From contig CM018052.1 in NCBI GenBank assembly GCA_008638375.1, positions 17,177,950-17,241,949 on the forward strand: a stretch of 64,000 nt of DNA. The letters are read 5' to 3'. Made by a program: the position numbers and the translations under genes. The stretch's first letter is position 1. Each line of letters begins with the position of its first letter. This document shows, piece after piece, positions 45,353 to 55,959 of this stretch. The notes under the pieces were generated by a model. The model saw nothing but the letters and a program-made list of their open reading frames with translations. It was not told where the DNA came from and ran no database searches. This DNA comes from Nyssa sinensis (lineage: Eukaryota > Streptophyta > Magnoliopsida > Cornales > Nyssaceae).

Positions 45353-46549
45353 ATTTGAGGAGAACGAAGAAGAGGAAGAAGAGAGCAATCTTGACATAGT
45401 GAATTCTCCCTTATTCTTCATACTTTTGAGGTGGCCGAACTAGCAGTAGACTAGGATCTTTTGATTTCACTTTTCCTCTTTGTAAACTTCCCAAGTTTTT
45501 GGGCCAATTATCAATGAAATTGACTTTTTCAGAACTCGTGTACTCTGTTCTTTTTGTCTTAAAGCTTTACTTGTTGATTGAATCTCCAGAGCACTCATAC
45601 TTATGAGCTTTTGTGGATGTCAATGTGTTGATTATTTTGGTATACCGAGCTTTCGAGCTTGCAATAAATTCTAACACTTTAAATGAGTCTTTGTTTCAGA
45701 CAGTCACTGCTCTGTAATAAAACTTTTAGACTCCCTATCTTTAAAACTTGTAATTAAATCAAGTAAGAATCTTTAGGAAAATAGATCAAATTTCAAGCTT
45801 CAGATCTCCCTTAACTTGTAATTAAATCAAGCACGGGTTTATAACTGACTTCCGAGTAATGAAGACTTATAATCAAGCATTGACCTTCAGGCGCAGCAAC
45901 TGATCAAACCTTTTGTAATAAGAACTGGTGATAATCCTTAGTAATTGAATTTATACCGAGCAATCAATGCCTATGGTATTTTGATTGTCCTCCTTGAAAG
46001 ATGGTTCAAGCTTTCAGTGCTTGTAATGGATACAAGGACCTTTTTAGAGATCATTGAATACAGACCAGACCTATAACTCCTATAATGGCTGAAAGATTTT
46101 TAGGGTCTTGTTCATTGAGATGGATCAGACCTGTAACTCTTGTAAAGGATGCAAAGTTTTTAGGGGTCTGTATATTGATATGGACCAAACCTGTAACTTT
46201 TATAAGGGATGCAAGGTTTTTAGGGGTCTATATATTGATATGGACCAGACCTGTAATTCTTGCATTGGATGCAAGATTTTTAGGGGTTTGTACATTGAGA
46301 TGGACTAGACCTGTAACTCTTGCAAGGGATGCAAGGTTTTTAGGGGTCTGTACATTGAGATGGACTAGACCTATAACTCTTGCATTGGATGCAAGGTTTT
46401 TAGGGGTCTGTACATTGAGATGGACCAGACCTATAACTCTTGCAATGGAAGCAAGGTTTTTAGGGGTTTTTACATTGAGATGGACCAGATCTATAACTCT
46501 TGCAATGGAAGAATTTTTATTAATAATATTCTCGCAAGTGTTTTAAATT
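45353..46549 (-). other. Element 2 region between the antisense gene and pol
   Basis: Non-coding. The 3' end of the antisense unit (ATCAATGAAATTGAC at about 45507) is conserved with element 1. The 60-bp tandem repeat occupies the right third. Confidence 0.5.
46085..46510. repeat. 60-bp tandem repeat in the element 2 3' region
   Basis: About seven units with an exact 60-base period contain TTTTTAGGGGTCTGTACATT and GAGATGGACCAGACC. Because 60 is a multiple of 3, the array gives a 153-codon repetitive ORF (ARFLGVCTLRWTRPVTL-like), which is not evidence of a gene. Confidence 0.92.
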
Positions 46550-47560
46550 CTAAGGCCTGGGTACAGGCTTCCCGGTCATATCCTCTAACCAATACGTTGT
46601 AGGCCTGACGATCTTGGTTAGCTTGTAAGGGCCTTCCCAGTTGGGTGAGAGTTTTCCCATAGTAGGATCTTTGGTGTTAGGGAATACTCTTCTTGGGATG
46701 ATATCTCCGAGCTGGAAACTGAGGGGCTTTATTCTTTGACTGGAGCTATTGGTCAGCCTACGCTGGTATACTTCAGTCTTGATCTTAGCTTGATCCCGTC
46801 TTTCTTCAAGTAGATCAAGGTTTTTTTCAAGCTGTTGGTCATTGACTTCCTGGTCAAAAGCATCTGTCCTCAAGGTTGGCATGCCAATTTCGATAAGGAT
46901 AACCGCTTTTGAACCGAACACAAGTGAGAACGGTGTTTTTGCAGTTGGTATTCTTTTGGTAGTGTGGTAGGCCCAGAGCACACCAGGAAGTTCTTCGATC
47001 CATCTTCCCTTGGCCTCTTCTAACCTTTTCTTTATGGCATTAAGAATTGTGCAATTGGTGACCTTGGCTTACCCATTGGCTTGAGGATGTTTTGGCGAAG
47101 AGAAATGATGACTGATATGCAGATTTTTGCAAAATCTCTTAAAAATTTCACTAGAAAATTACGTACCATTATATGAAATGATGCCTCGAGGTATGTTGAA
47201 CCTGTAGACTATATTCCTCTATATGAAACTCTTCACCTCTAATTTGGTGATGCGAGTTAAAGGCTCGGCCTCTACCCACTTGGAGAAGTAATCAATAGTG
47301 ACCAGTAGGTACCTTCTATTTGGAGAGGCCTTTGGTAATGGCCCTATGATGTCCATCCCCTATTGAGCGAAGGGCCATGGGCTGGTGATAGGGATGAGCT
47401 CTTGGTAGGGCTAGTGTTGGTATGAGGTGAATCGTTGGCACTTGTCAAATTTCTGGACGTATTCTTTGGCCTGCTTCAGCATGCTGGGCCAATAGTAGCC
47501 TTGGGGTTAGAGCTCGGTGGGCTATGGTTCTGCCACCATTGTGGTTGCCACAGATTCCCT
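46550..47560 (-). pseudogene. Element 2 integrase
   Basis: The C-terminal 143 codons are open on the minus strand (LWAYHTTKRIPTAKTPFSL, KLSPNWEGPYKLTKIVRP, KPVPRP). Upstream, the zinc-binding and core parts are recognisable but broken: the HEGICGNHNGG region near 47560 is frameshifted, and several stops lie between 46982 and 47520. Confidence 0.82.
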
Positions 47561-48240
47561 CGTGTATTTCCTCCAGACGTATTGAGACTCTTTTGGAGAT
47601 AAGCAGCTCAAAAGGAGTTGCATGTAGGATCTTCGATACAACTTCCCATTCAAGATCAAGTACCGAGCTGCCCTGATTTGAGTTTTTCTGGCTTGGTTTT
47701 TGTCCTCTAAGAGCAACCTTTTTTTTATATATTGGAAGATGGGAGTCATCTAGTTTTGGGTTTGTTTTGAAACCTGGGAGGATTGTACCTCCTCAATGCA
47801 TGGTTTTACTTGATGAGAGATCCTCAAAGTTGAATCCCTTTCTAATTTGAGATGAAAAGCCATGTTTGCCAGAGCGTCGACCCTAGAATTCTGACTTTTC
47901 TTGATCTTCTGAATGGTAAATTTATGGAAAAAGTTCCTTAATGATCCCATCAGTTTTGAGTATCGGATCATTCTTTCATCTATGGTGGAAAACTCTCCCG
48001 AGATTTGGCTTACCACAAGTTGGGAATCAGAGAATTCTTCGAGATTCTGAGCTCCGCATTCTAGAGCCAACTTCATCCCAAGGATGAGGGCTTCGTATTC
48101 AGCTTCATTGTCGGAAGCCTTGAACCCCAAGCTAACTGCCTTTTCTATTATAACCCCGTTGAGAGATTGAAGCACTATGCCAATGCTAGAGCCTCTATCT
48201 GTGGATGATCTATCGGTGTGAAATTGGCATACTGAGGTGT
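47561..48240 (-). pseudogene. Element 2 second (archaeal-type) RNase H
   Basis: On the minus strand an open stretch 48175-47750 reads EKAVSLGFKASDNEAEYEAL, EFSDSQLVVSQISGEFS and NSRVDALANMAFHLK. Glu and both later Asp positions are present. VDAL replaces the usual ADAL. It continues as 47749-47522 (linker to integrase). Confidence 0.83.
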
Positions 48241-48322
48241 TTATATCGATTTGTGCTTTAGCGTGCAGTGCTGGAGTGAACTCGGCAATGAAATTTGCAA
48301 GTGCTTTCCCTTTGACGGAGGT

Positions 48323-48700
48323 TTATGGTACATAGGATATATCAAACTCTCCCAACTCCACAGAGCACTTAACCATGCATCCTAAGATTTTAGGTTTGCA
48401 TAGCATTGACTTCAGAGGATAAGTGGTAAGGATCTCAATAGGATGCGCCTGAAAGTAGGGCCTAAACTTCTGAGTAGAGATCACCAGAGCAAAAGCCAAT
48501 TTTTCGATCTCGGAATACCTTGTCTCTGCATCCAGGAGTGCTTTGCTTACATAAAAAAATAGGTTTTTGGACTCCTTTCTCATGTCTGATCACTATAGAA
48601 CTAACGGCGTGCTCTGGAACTACAAGATAGAGGAGTAATTTCTCTTCTTGGAATGGCTTTGAGAGAAGCTCAGGGGATGCTAGATACTGCTTCAATTCCT
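48323..48700 (-). pseudogene. Element 2 first RNase H
   Basis: Two overlapping minus-strand frames (48695-48462 and 48583-48323) together cover EEKLLLYLVVPEHAVSSIVI, KPIFFYVSKALLDAETRYSE-like text, KLAFALVISTQKFRPYF and VELGEFDISYVP. A frameshift near 48560, at a run of six A on the + strand, splits the domain. Confidence 0.82.
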
Positions 48701-48725
48701 GAAAAGCTTCTTCACACTCTGAGGT

Positions 48726-49560
48726 TTATTGTAAGACCTTACTCCCCCTCAAGGCTTTGAAGAATCGAAGGCATCGATCAGTAGACTTGGAGATGAATCT
48801 GTTCAGAGCCGTGATCCTCCCATTCAAGGCCTGAATATCTTTCTTGGTTTTTGGTGACTCTAGTTTAATTAAGGCTTTGATTTGTGTAAGGTCTGCTTCG
48901 ATCCCCTTCTGGGAAACCAGAAAGCCCAAGAACTTCCCCATGGTTATCCCGAAGGTGCATTTCAAGGGATTTAATTTCATCTCGTCTTTCAGGATATTAA
49001 ATGTCTAGCTCAGATGTTGGATGTGGCTACTCTTTTGTAGGCTTTTGACCAGCATGTCATCTATGTAGATCTTTATTATGTCATCGATTAGAGGGCCGAA
49101 CATCTTGTCTACCAAACGTTGATATGTAGCCCCATCATTTTTCAGACCGAACGATATCACCCTAAAATAATAGAGACCTCATTCGAATATGAAGGCTGTC
49201 TTTCCTTGGTCTGGGGGGTACATCTGGATCTGGTTATACCTAGAGTAGGAGTCCATGAAGCTCATATATTTGGTCTGGGGGTACAATCTTTGCACATCTT
49301 CATTAATGATCTTATGGCGTCCTGGAGCAAACGTCCCCCATTTTTATCTTACGGGAGGGTGGTCAAGATCTGTTATTCCCTTCCATATCTTTGGTTTCCC
49401 AAACGAATACAGAGAGGTTGTTTTTCAAAAACTCCACCATCTCTTTCTGTTCGGAAAGGGACAGGTCTGAACTGATCTGCAAGTACTGTCCTCCTCCTTC
49501 AGGATTGACGAGCACTTTGATAGGAACTTCCATTGGCTTGGCCCTGCTATCCCTTCCCCT
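48726..49560 (-). pseudogene. Element 2 reverse transcriptase
   Basis: The minus strand has IYIDDMLVKS near 49045, so the catalytic Asp pair is intact. It is followed by KLNPLKCTFGITMGKFLGFL, QKGIEADLTQIKALIKLESP and ALNRFISKSTDRCL. The fingers and palm upstream of 49100 are largely deleted or scrambled. The linker to the protease is visible at about 49400-49600. Confidence 0.82.
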
Positions 49561-49654
49561 AGGGCTTAGCAGTTCATCAATTCTGGTGGGGCATTCCTCC
49601 GTCTCATGAAGGTGGGAAAGGGCTAGACTCCCACCTTCATAAAGATGCTGTGAT

Positions 49655-50118
49655 TGCTATTTGGGGGCCTTCTCTCTCAGTGCGAGAGCGTGGCATTCTC
49701 AGGCGGTTGGCTGGCAGCCTCTAATAGAATAGACCATGTTTTTGTGTACATTCTTCAGGCACTAATGGAGGGTCGAGGTGACCGCTCCCATTTGATGAAG
49801 CCAAGGTCTCCCGATGATGATGTTGTAAGAAGATTTGGAATCCAGAACCATGTATTCGGAGATCAAGGTCTTCTGTCCGTCCCCTTCTCCCACCGTTATC
49901 GGTAGGTCAATCTTGCCTAGTGGGGTGCTGAGGTTTCCATTGAATCCTGCCATTATTGCAGTGCTGGTCTTGATGTCACTAGAGTTGAGCTTCATGTGCT
50001 TGAGAGCCTTATAGAATAGTACATTAACAAAACTCCCCGTGTTTACCAAGACTCTTCTGATATCAAAATTGGCAATTTTGAGTGAGATAACAAGGGCGCC
50101 ACTGTAGGGGCAGTGCAC
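49655..50118 (-). pseudogene. Element 2 aspartic protease, catalytic Asp lost
   Basis: An open stretch of 118 codons reads ALVISLKIANFDIRRVLV then NTGSFVNVLFYKALKHMKLN. The catalytic DTG of elements 1 and 3 is NTG here (GAC to AAC), which should abolish protease activity. The second half IIIGRPWLHQMGAVTSTL is intact. The reading goes on to CHALALREKAPK at 49660. Confidence 0.85.
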
Positions 50119-50379
50119 CCCTACAAGATCCAGCTCTGAAAAACTAGATTTCAGGTGCTGGCTTCAGCCTTTTCTCGATTGCAGAGATCTGAAGGACGCT
50201 AGGAGTTGTATTGGCCTCCCAAACATACCACTTTCTTACGTGGTTAGACATCTCTGTGATCGGGTTATCAGCGTGGAGGACAAAGATGACCTAGTTGTTC
50301 TGTTGTTGCGTCTCGTTTCGGCCATCCCTGTGTTCAGGCCTCTGTTCTTGCCTCATCTACTACGGCTTGTCATTGCGGG

Positions 50380-51997
50380 GGTTCTGCCTCTCGTCCTGTC
50401 TAACGAACTCCCGCAGTCGCCCTCACCTAACGAGCTACTTAATCTCTTGTTTGAGGGATTTGCATTCGTCGGTAGTATATGCCCGTGATCTTTGTGGAAG
50501 TCACAATATTTGTTTTGGTCCCTAGTATCGGGATTACTTTTTAGTGGTTTTGGCCACTTCAGATCTTCATAGGCTTGTACCTGTCGAAGTATATGAGTAA
50601 GGAAGATGTTCAGAGGAGTGTACGTGCCATACATCCCAGCATTGGGGTTGTTCGGTGCCCTGGGTGCCTTTCTTTTGTCAGGACTCCTGACCCTTTTTTT
50701 AGTTGGCTGGAGTCTTTCTTGTGATCATCCTTCTGAGCCTGCTTTTTAACTTTTTAGGAGGATATCTTTGTTTCCTCTAAGTTTAAGTACTTTCGAGCCC
50801 GTTCCATGCGCGCTGCCATGCCTGTGGGAGGATTCTTTGTTAAGGAATCCTAGAAACATCCAGTGCTAAGCCAAAGGTGAGAGTTGCTACCAAAAAGCTC
50901 AGGCTACAATCTGTGATCTCTGTGAGCTCGACATTAAAGCATGCGATGTATTCTCGGAGCAACTCACCTTTGGCCTGCTTTATGTTTAGTAGGAACTCTG
51001 GCCCTTTGCTCAACCTTCTGCTGGTCATGAACCGGTCAAGGAACCACTAACTGCGCTCATAGAAATTAATGACAGACTCTTGAGGGAGGCTGTGGAACCA
51101 CTTTAGAGCAATACCCATGAGGCTGGTTACAAAGGTGAGACACATGAAGGCATCAGTGGCTCTATATAGCGCTATGGTGTGTTGATAGTGAGAGAGATGG
51201 TCTCCAAGATCCTCAGACCCGTCATACAGAATGAACTTTGGGACAATAAATTTCTTTGGCTGTTCTTCTGCCATTATTGTAGGAGTGAATGGCGTGGTGA
51301 ACCTCCCGAGCAGCCTTGCCAGTTCATCCTGCTCTGGAGGGTGGTAAGTACCTTTAGTGATGATGGTGTGATCCATAGAGTCTGCTACTTCCTCAACCCT
51401 TTGTGGGCCTCTGGGCTGTGCCGGTTGTTGTTGGCCTTACCTTGCAACCTCTGTCCCCATATGGAGTGGACTATTTTGTCCAGTAGTAGGGAGAGGACGT
51501 CGGTCTTCCTAGACCGGAGGAATTGGTACCGGTTGAGGCTGAAACTCATGCAGCACTGGGTTAACCCCTGAAGTTGCTGGAATTGGGACTCTCGTCCTAC
51601 TTTGGTAATGAATGACTAGATTAAAGGCTGACATCCCCCTGCCCGTTGCAGTGGATGGTTGAGGACCTCCTCCCATATGAATGGTGCCTTGGGGGTGCGC
51701 CGGTTGTTCATTAGGAGTCTCTGGATGGGGTCCTCCGCCCATGGTGGTAGCAGGAGGCTGAGCCCTTTTAGTAGCCGCGTTGGTAGGAGGATGAGTCGGA
51801 TTGCTCCACAGGTTCTAGGTGAGTAATGCCAAAGTTCTAAAAATGGCAAAGAGCTGCTTCTGTATCCGATCGGACTCTTGTTGGACTCGATCGAGTTGTT
51901 GCTACATAGGGTTGGTTGCTAGTCCCCTTCCTCTTCCAGCCAGAGGCTGGTTTCGGGGGTTTTGAAGGTTCTTCTTTGGACGAAGATTGGGAGCCAT
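50380..51997 (-). pseudogene. Element 2 gag
   Basis: It starts at the minus-strand ATG 51997-51995 (MAPNLRPKKN). A long Pro/Gln-rich N-terminal part follows (ATTMGGGPHPETPNEQPAHP). The capsid is at 51376-50840 with PPEQDELARLLGRF, LGDHLSHYQHTIAL, IALKWFHSLPQESVINFYE and LNIKQAKGELLREYIACF. Near 50530 the zinc-finger motif KYCDFHKDHGH is kept, but the following Cys is lost by a frameshift. It carries stops and frameshifts between blocks. Confidence 0.85.
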
Positions 51998-52062
51998 GGT
52001 CCTTCGATGATAAAGACAAAAAGCTTGTTGTTAAAGAAGGGATTTAGCAAGAAACAATTTTT

Positions 52063-52085
52063 GCTTCCCACAGACGGTGACAAAC
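52063..52085 (-). other. Element 2 primer-binding site
   Basis: The minus strand reads GTTTGTCACCGTCTGTGGGA, directly inside the 5' LTR. It differs from element 1 in the first bases (TGTCACC in place of TGGCGCC). Confidence 0.6.
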
Positions 52086-52665
52086 TGAAGCTGCACTTTT
52101 TGATCAGTGGGGCTCTGCTCTTCGTCTCCTGTCAAATACTCAAAGAAGAAGATCAGAGGACCACTGGGTTGGCTCTGGCGGTAGCCACTCCGATGATAAA
52201 GTTAATAAACTAGAATGAAAAGGCTGTAATTGAAAGAAATTCAGAAAGCGTAATTGAAAAGTGCACCATAGGGTTCAATTTATAGGTTACGGATCTTCCC
52301 AATTTGAGTAGGATTTGGAGTCGCAATAATAGGGATTTGATTGTTATCTGATAATGGCAGTTACCATGTTGATCTCTATGCTCCGTAAGAATAGGAAGTG
52401 AACGATATCCATGAATGGCAGTTTCCCTGTCACATAGTGTTTCCTTATCCTTAGGTCGGTAGAGTATTTGAGGCGGTGATCGCTCGGGACCCCTTTGCGT
52501 GTGCTCAGTGTCTTTTGCTCTGAACGTGAGATCAAGGGTCGTGCGAGACTTCGAGCAAGGAAGCTCTGAACCCTATATATAAGTCTGTTCTGGATGAGTG
52601 AGCTTCGACTGTTTTGTATGTACAAGTGCTAAACAGGGGCTGGTCTATCACTTTGTGGTATATCA
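52086..52665 (-). repeat. Element 2 LTR (5' LTR in element orientation)
   Basis: 580 bp, TGAAGCTGCACTTTTTGATC to GTGGTATATCA on the + strand. The first TGAT of the partner LTR is TGAA here. Confidence 0.93.
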
Positions 52666-52670
52666 CCTTT

Positions 52671-53040
52671 CTTATCACAAAGAGAATAAAAAAAGAAAAG
52701 AAAAAAACTCTATCGAAATGTAGTAAAAGAAAATAAGATGGCAACTATATTGCATGGGAATGGACAAAGATGCCAACCTTTAGCAAGAAATACCAATAAT
52801 TAGTTGTGTTTCAAGTTCTATTGGTGGTTATTAAATGAAATATGGAATTGAAATTTGTGAAAATTATTATTTTTGTTTAATATTTAAAAATTTCAACATA
52901 TATATTTTTAATTTGAATAACTGAAAAAAATTATAATGTTGGATTTATTTGTTAAAGTTTGATGAACCAATATTAAAACTCTTATTTGATTTTTAGTTCT
53001 ATTATCTGCAAAAGTGGTTAGTGATTTAAGAATAGCTAAG
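52671..53040. other. AT-rich spacer between elements 2 and 3
   Basis: 370 bp with no recognisable feature, separating two related LTRs that point away from each other. Confidence 0.6.
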
Positions 53041-53514
53041 TGATATACCACAAAAGGACATATCAGTCCTAGCCTGACACGTGTATATATAGAGCATCTA
53101 CGCATACAGACCAGGAAAAGCTCTCCCATCCAAAATAAACAGGCATACAGGGTTCAGAGCTTCTTCGTTCAGAATGGCACAAAATCTCTGGTCTTCCTTC
53201 CAGAGCAGGAAAAACTGGGCACACACATGAAGGGGTCCCGAGCTAATCACCGCTTTACATGCCCTACCAACCTTGAAGAAAGGAAACATAGTCCAACATG
53301 ATAACTGCTATTCTCGGATATCATCAAATCCCTATTTTTGCGACTCCAAATCCTAATCAATTTAGGAAATCTGCAGCCTATAAATAAAACCCTAAGGTGC
53401 ACTACCATCAGAGTAGCTACCATCGGAGCCAACTCGGTGGCCCTCTGATCTTTTTTGAGTTCTTGACAGTAGATGAAGAGCGGAAGCCCCACTGATCAGA
53501 AAGTGCAACATTAG
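53041..53514 (+). repeat. Element 3 5' LTR
   Basis: It starts TGATATACCACAAA, the reverse complement of the end of the LTRs of elements 1 and 2, and ends AAAGTGCAACATTA, where TTA replaces the expected TCA. It is 474 bp, shorter than its relatives. A TATAAATA box lies at 53379-53386, followed by AAACCCTAAGG. Confidence 0.88.
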
Positions 53515-53536
53515 TTTGGCACCGTCTATGGGAACA
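53515..53536 (+). other. Element 3 primer-binding site
   Basis: GTTTGGCACCGTCTATGGGA directly follows the LTR; homologous to the sites of elements 1 and 2. Confidence 0.7.
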
Positions 53537-53604
53537 AAAATTGTTTCCGCTAACTTTCTTCTTCAACAACAACAAGTCTTTTGTCTTTTTCTTCTAAAAA
53601 GACA

Positions 53605-55440
53605 GTGGCTCCCAATCTTCGTCCAAGAAAAAGTTCTCAAAACCCCCAAAATTAGCCTCTTACTAAAAGAGGAAGGGGGCAAACATCGAGTCACTTACAA
53701 CAGTAGCTTGACCGGATTCAACAACAATCCGATCAGATGCAAAAATAGCTCATTGTCATCTCTCAGGCCCTGTCTTCGCTGGCCCAGAATCAGCAGATCA
53801 ATATCCCTCATCCTGCCACTACCATAGGCGGAGGACCTCCCCACGAGGAGACCCCCAAAGTGCAGCCTGTATACCCCCATGGTACCACTCACGTAGGGGC
53901 TGACCTTCATACATTAACTATAGTAGGGAGAGGGATGCCTACTTTTTATCTCGCTGTCCATTATCAAAGCATAACAAGGATCCCAACTCCAGCGACCTCG
54001 GGGGCTAATCAAACACCACAAGAGTTTCAGCCTCCACCGGTAATGGCTCCCCCAGTCCAAGGGAGGCAACGTGCCCTTGCCACTATTGGACAAATTCATC
54101 CCTTGAATATAGGGACTGGGGCTGTAAGAAAGGGCCAACAGCGGGGCCCAAATCCCCAACCAGGTCTACCCAGAGTTCCTCAAAGGATGGGAGAGATAGT
54201 AGACTCCATGCAACAAACTGTCTTTACTAGAGGGACCCACGTCCCTCCAAAGTAGGATGAATTCGGAAAGTTGCTCGGGAGATTTGCCATGTCATTCACC
54301 TCTGCCATAATGGCAGAAGAGCAACCAAAGAAATTCGTCGTCGCAAATTTCACCCTCTATGATGGGTTTGAGGACCCTGGAGACCACCTCTCCCACTATC
54401 AGCACCCAATGGCTTTACATAGGGCCACTAACGCTTTCATGTGCCGAACCTTTGTATCAAGCCTCAAAGATACTGCTCTGAAGTGGTTCCCCAACCTCCC
54501 TTAGGAGTCGATCACCAACTTTTATGAACTTAGCAGACAATTTCTTGATCGATTCCTAACCAGTAAGAAGTTAAGGAAGGGGCCAGAATTCCTACTAACC
54601 ATAAAGTAGGCAAAATAGGAGTCGTTTTGGGAATACATTGCTTGTTTCAATACCGAGCTCATAGAGATAACAGACTATAGCCCAAGCTTTCTCATAGCAG
54701 CTCTCACCTCTGGCCTAGGGCCTAGACGCTTTCAAGATTCTTTGACAAAGAATCCTCCCGTTGACATGGCGACACTTATGGAACGGGCACGAAAGTACAT
54801 AAACTTGGAAGATACAAAGATGTCCTTTTGAAAAGCAAAAGAGTTGGCTCAGAAGGATGATCACATCTAGAAGAGGGACTCCAGCGCCACTAGAAAAAAG
54901 ATCAGGAGTCCTGACAAGAGGATGACACCCAGAACCCAAAACAATCCCAATTCAAGGAGATACGATACTTTTACCCCTTTGAACGCCTCCTTCGCTCACA
55001 TACTCTGATAGGTATAGACCTGTGAGGATCTAAAGTGGCCAGAGCTGTTAAAGAGAAATCCCGATATGAGGGATTAAAATAAGTACTGTGATTTCCACAA
55101 ATATCAGGCACACCATTAACGAATGCAGAGCCCTCAAGCTGGAGATTGAACAACTCATCAAAAGAGGGCGACTGCGAGAGTTCATCCGACAGGACGGGAG
55201 GCAGAACCTCTGTAATAACAGGCCACAGCAAAGAAGGCAAGAGCAAAGGCCTGAATAGAAGGAAGCTCAGAATGAGCAACCACACCAGAATAATCAAAGT
55301 CATTTTTGTCCTCTTTGCTGACAACTCGATAACAAGAAGGTCCAACCAAGCCAAAAAGTGGTATGCTCGGGAGGCAAGGGCAGAGCCCCACATCCTCCAG
55401 ATCTTTGCCATTGAGAAAAGACTGAAGCTGGCACCACAAA
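53605..55440 (+). pseudogene. Element 3 gag
   Basis: The family start codon is GTG here (53605, VAPNLRPRKSSQNPQN). The N-terminal region has a 131-codon open stretch (53860-54255). The capsid follows with LLGRFAMSFTSAIMAEEQPK, DPGDHLSHYQHPMALHRA, TALKWFPNLP and KLRKGPEFLL. Stops at 54253 and 54607 replace Gln codons that elements 1 or 2 keep. The zinc-finger remnant NKYCDFHKYQAHH near 55090 is followed by a frameshift; its later Cys is lost from frame. Confidence 0.87.
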
Positions 55441-55454
55441 TCTAGTTCTCAGAA

Positions 55455-55931
55455 TTGGATCTTATTGGGGTATACTATCTTTATAGTGATGCCCTCGTTA
55501 TTTCACTCAAAATTGCCAATTTTGAGATCAGAAGGGTCCTAGTGGACACGGGAAGCTCCACCAACGTGTTATTCTACGAGCACATCAAACACGTGAAGCT
55601 CAACCCTAGCGACATCAAGGCCACCACTGTCGTAATGGCAGGATTTGATGGGAACCTCAGCACCCAGTTGGGTAAAATAGACCTCCCGACCACAACGAGA
55701 GAATGGGACGATCAGAAGACATTGATCTCTGAATACATGGTCTTGGACTCTAAGTCCCCCTACAATGTCATTATCGAAAGAACTTGGCTCCATCAGATGG
55801 GAGTAGTTGCCTCGACCCTCCATCAGTGCCTGAAGTATGTCCAGAACAACAAGGACTATTTCATCAAGGGCTGTCAACCAACCGCTCGAGAATGCCATGC
55901 TCTCGCGCTAAAGGAGAAAGCCCCCAAATAG
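55455..55931 (+). pseudogene. Element 3 aspartic protease, largely intact
   Basis: An open stretch of 158 codons has ALVISLKIANFEIRRVLV, then DTGSSTNVLFYE (catalytic DTGS at about 55545), the flap-side stretch and YNVIIERTWLHQMG, where Gly of IIGRPW is Glu. It ends CHALALKEKAPK before a TAG. This is the best-preserved protease of the three elements, but it has no intact polyprotein around it. Confidence 0.85.
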
Positions 55932-55959
55932 CAATCACAGCATCCTCATGAAAAAGGAA

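Larger units (their letters stand above)
42558..52665 (-). mobile_element. Element 2: Tat-type Ty3/gypsy retrotransposon, decayed
   Basis: 10,108 bp with LTRs of 581 bp (42558-43138) and 580 bp (52086-52665). Flanking five bases are TCTTT and CCTTT, one mismatch. The layout equals element 1: gag, protease, reverse transcriptase, two RNase H domains and integrase on the minus strand, a tandem repeat, and an antisense gene on the + strand. Coding is more decayed than in element 1. It is a related but distinct subfamily, since LTR length, tandem repeat and primer site all differ. Confidence 0.93.

Noticed and set aside
46085..46546. 153-codon ORF with repeated WTRPVTLA-like blocks
   Set aside because: It is a by-product of a 60-bp tandem repeat whose length is a multiple of three; other frames of the array are also open.
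51179..51571. 130-codon + strand ORF
   Set aside because: It is antisense to the capsid part of element 2 gag, which has clear family motifs. The + frame is a shadow.
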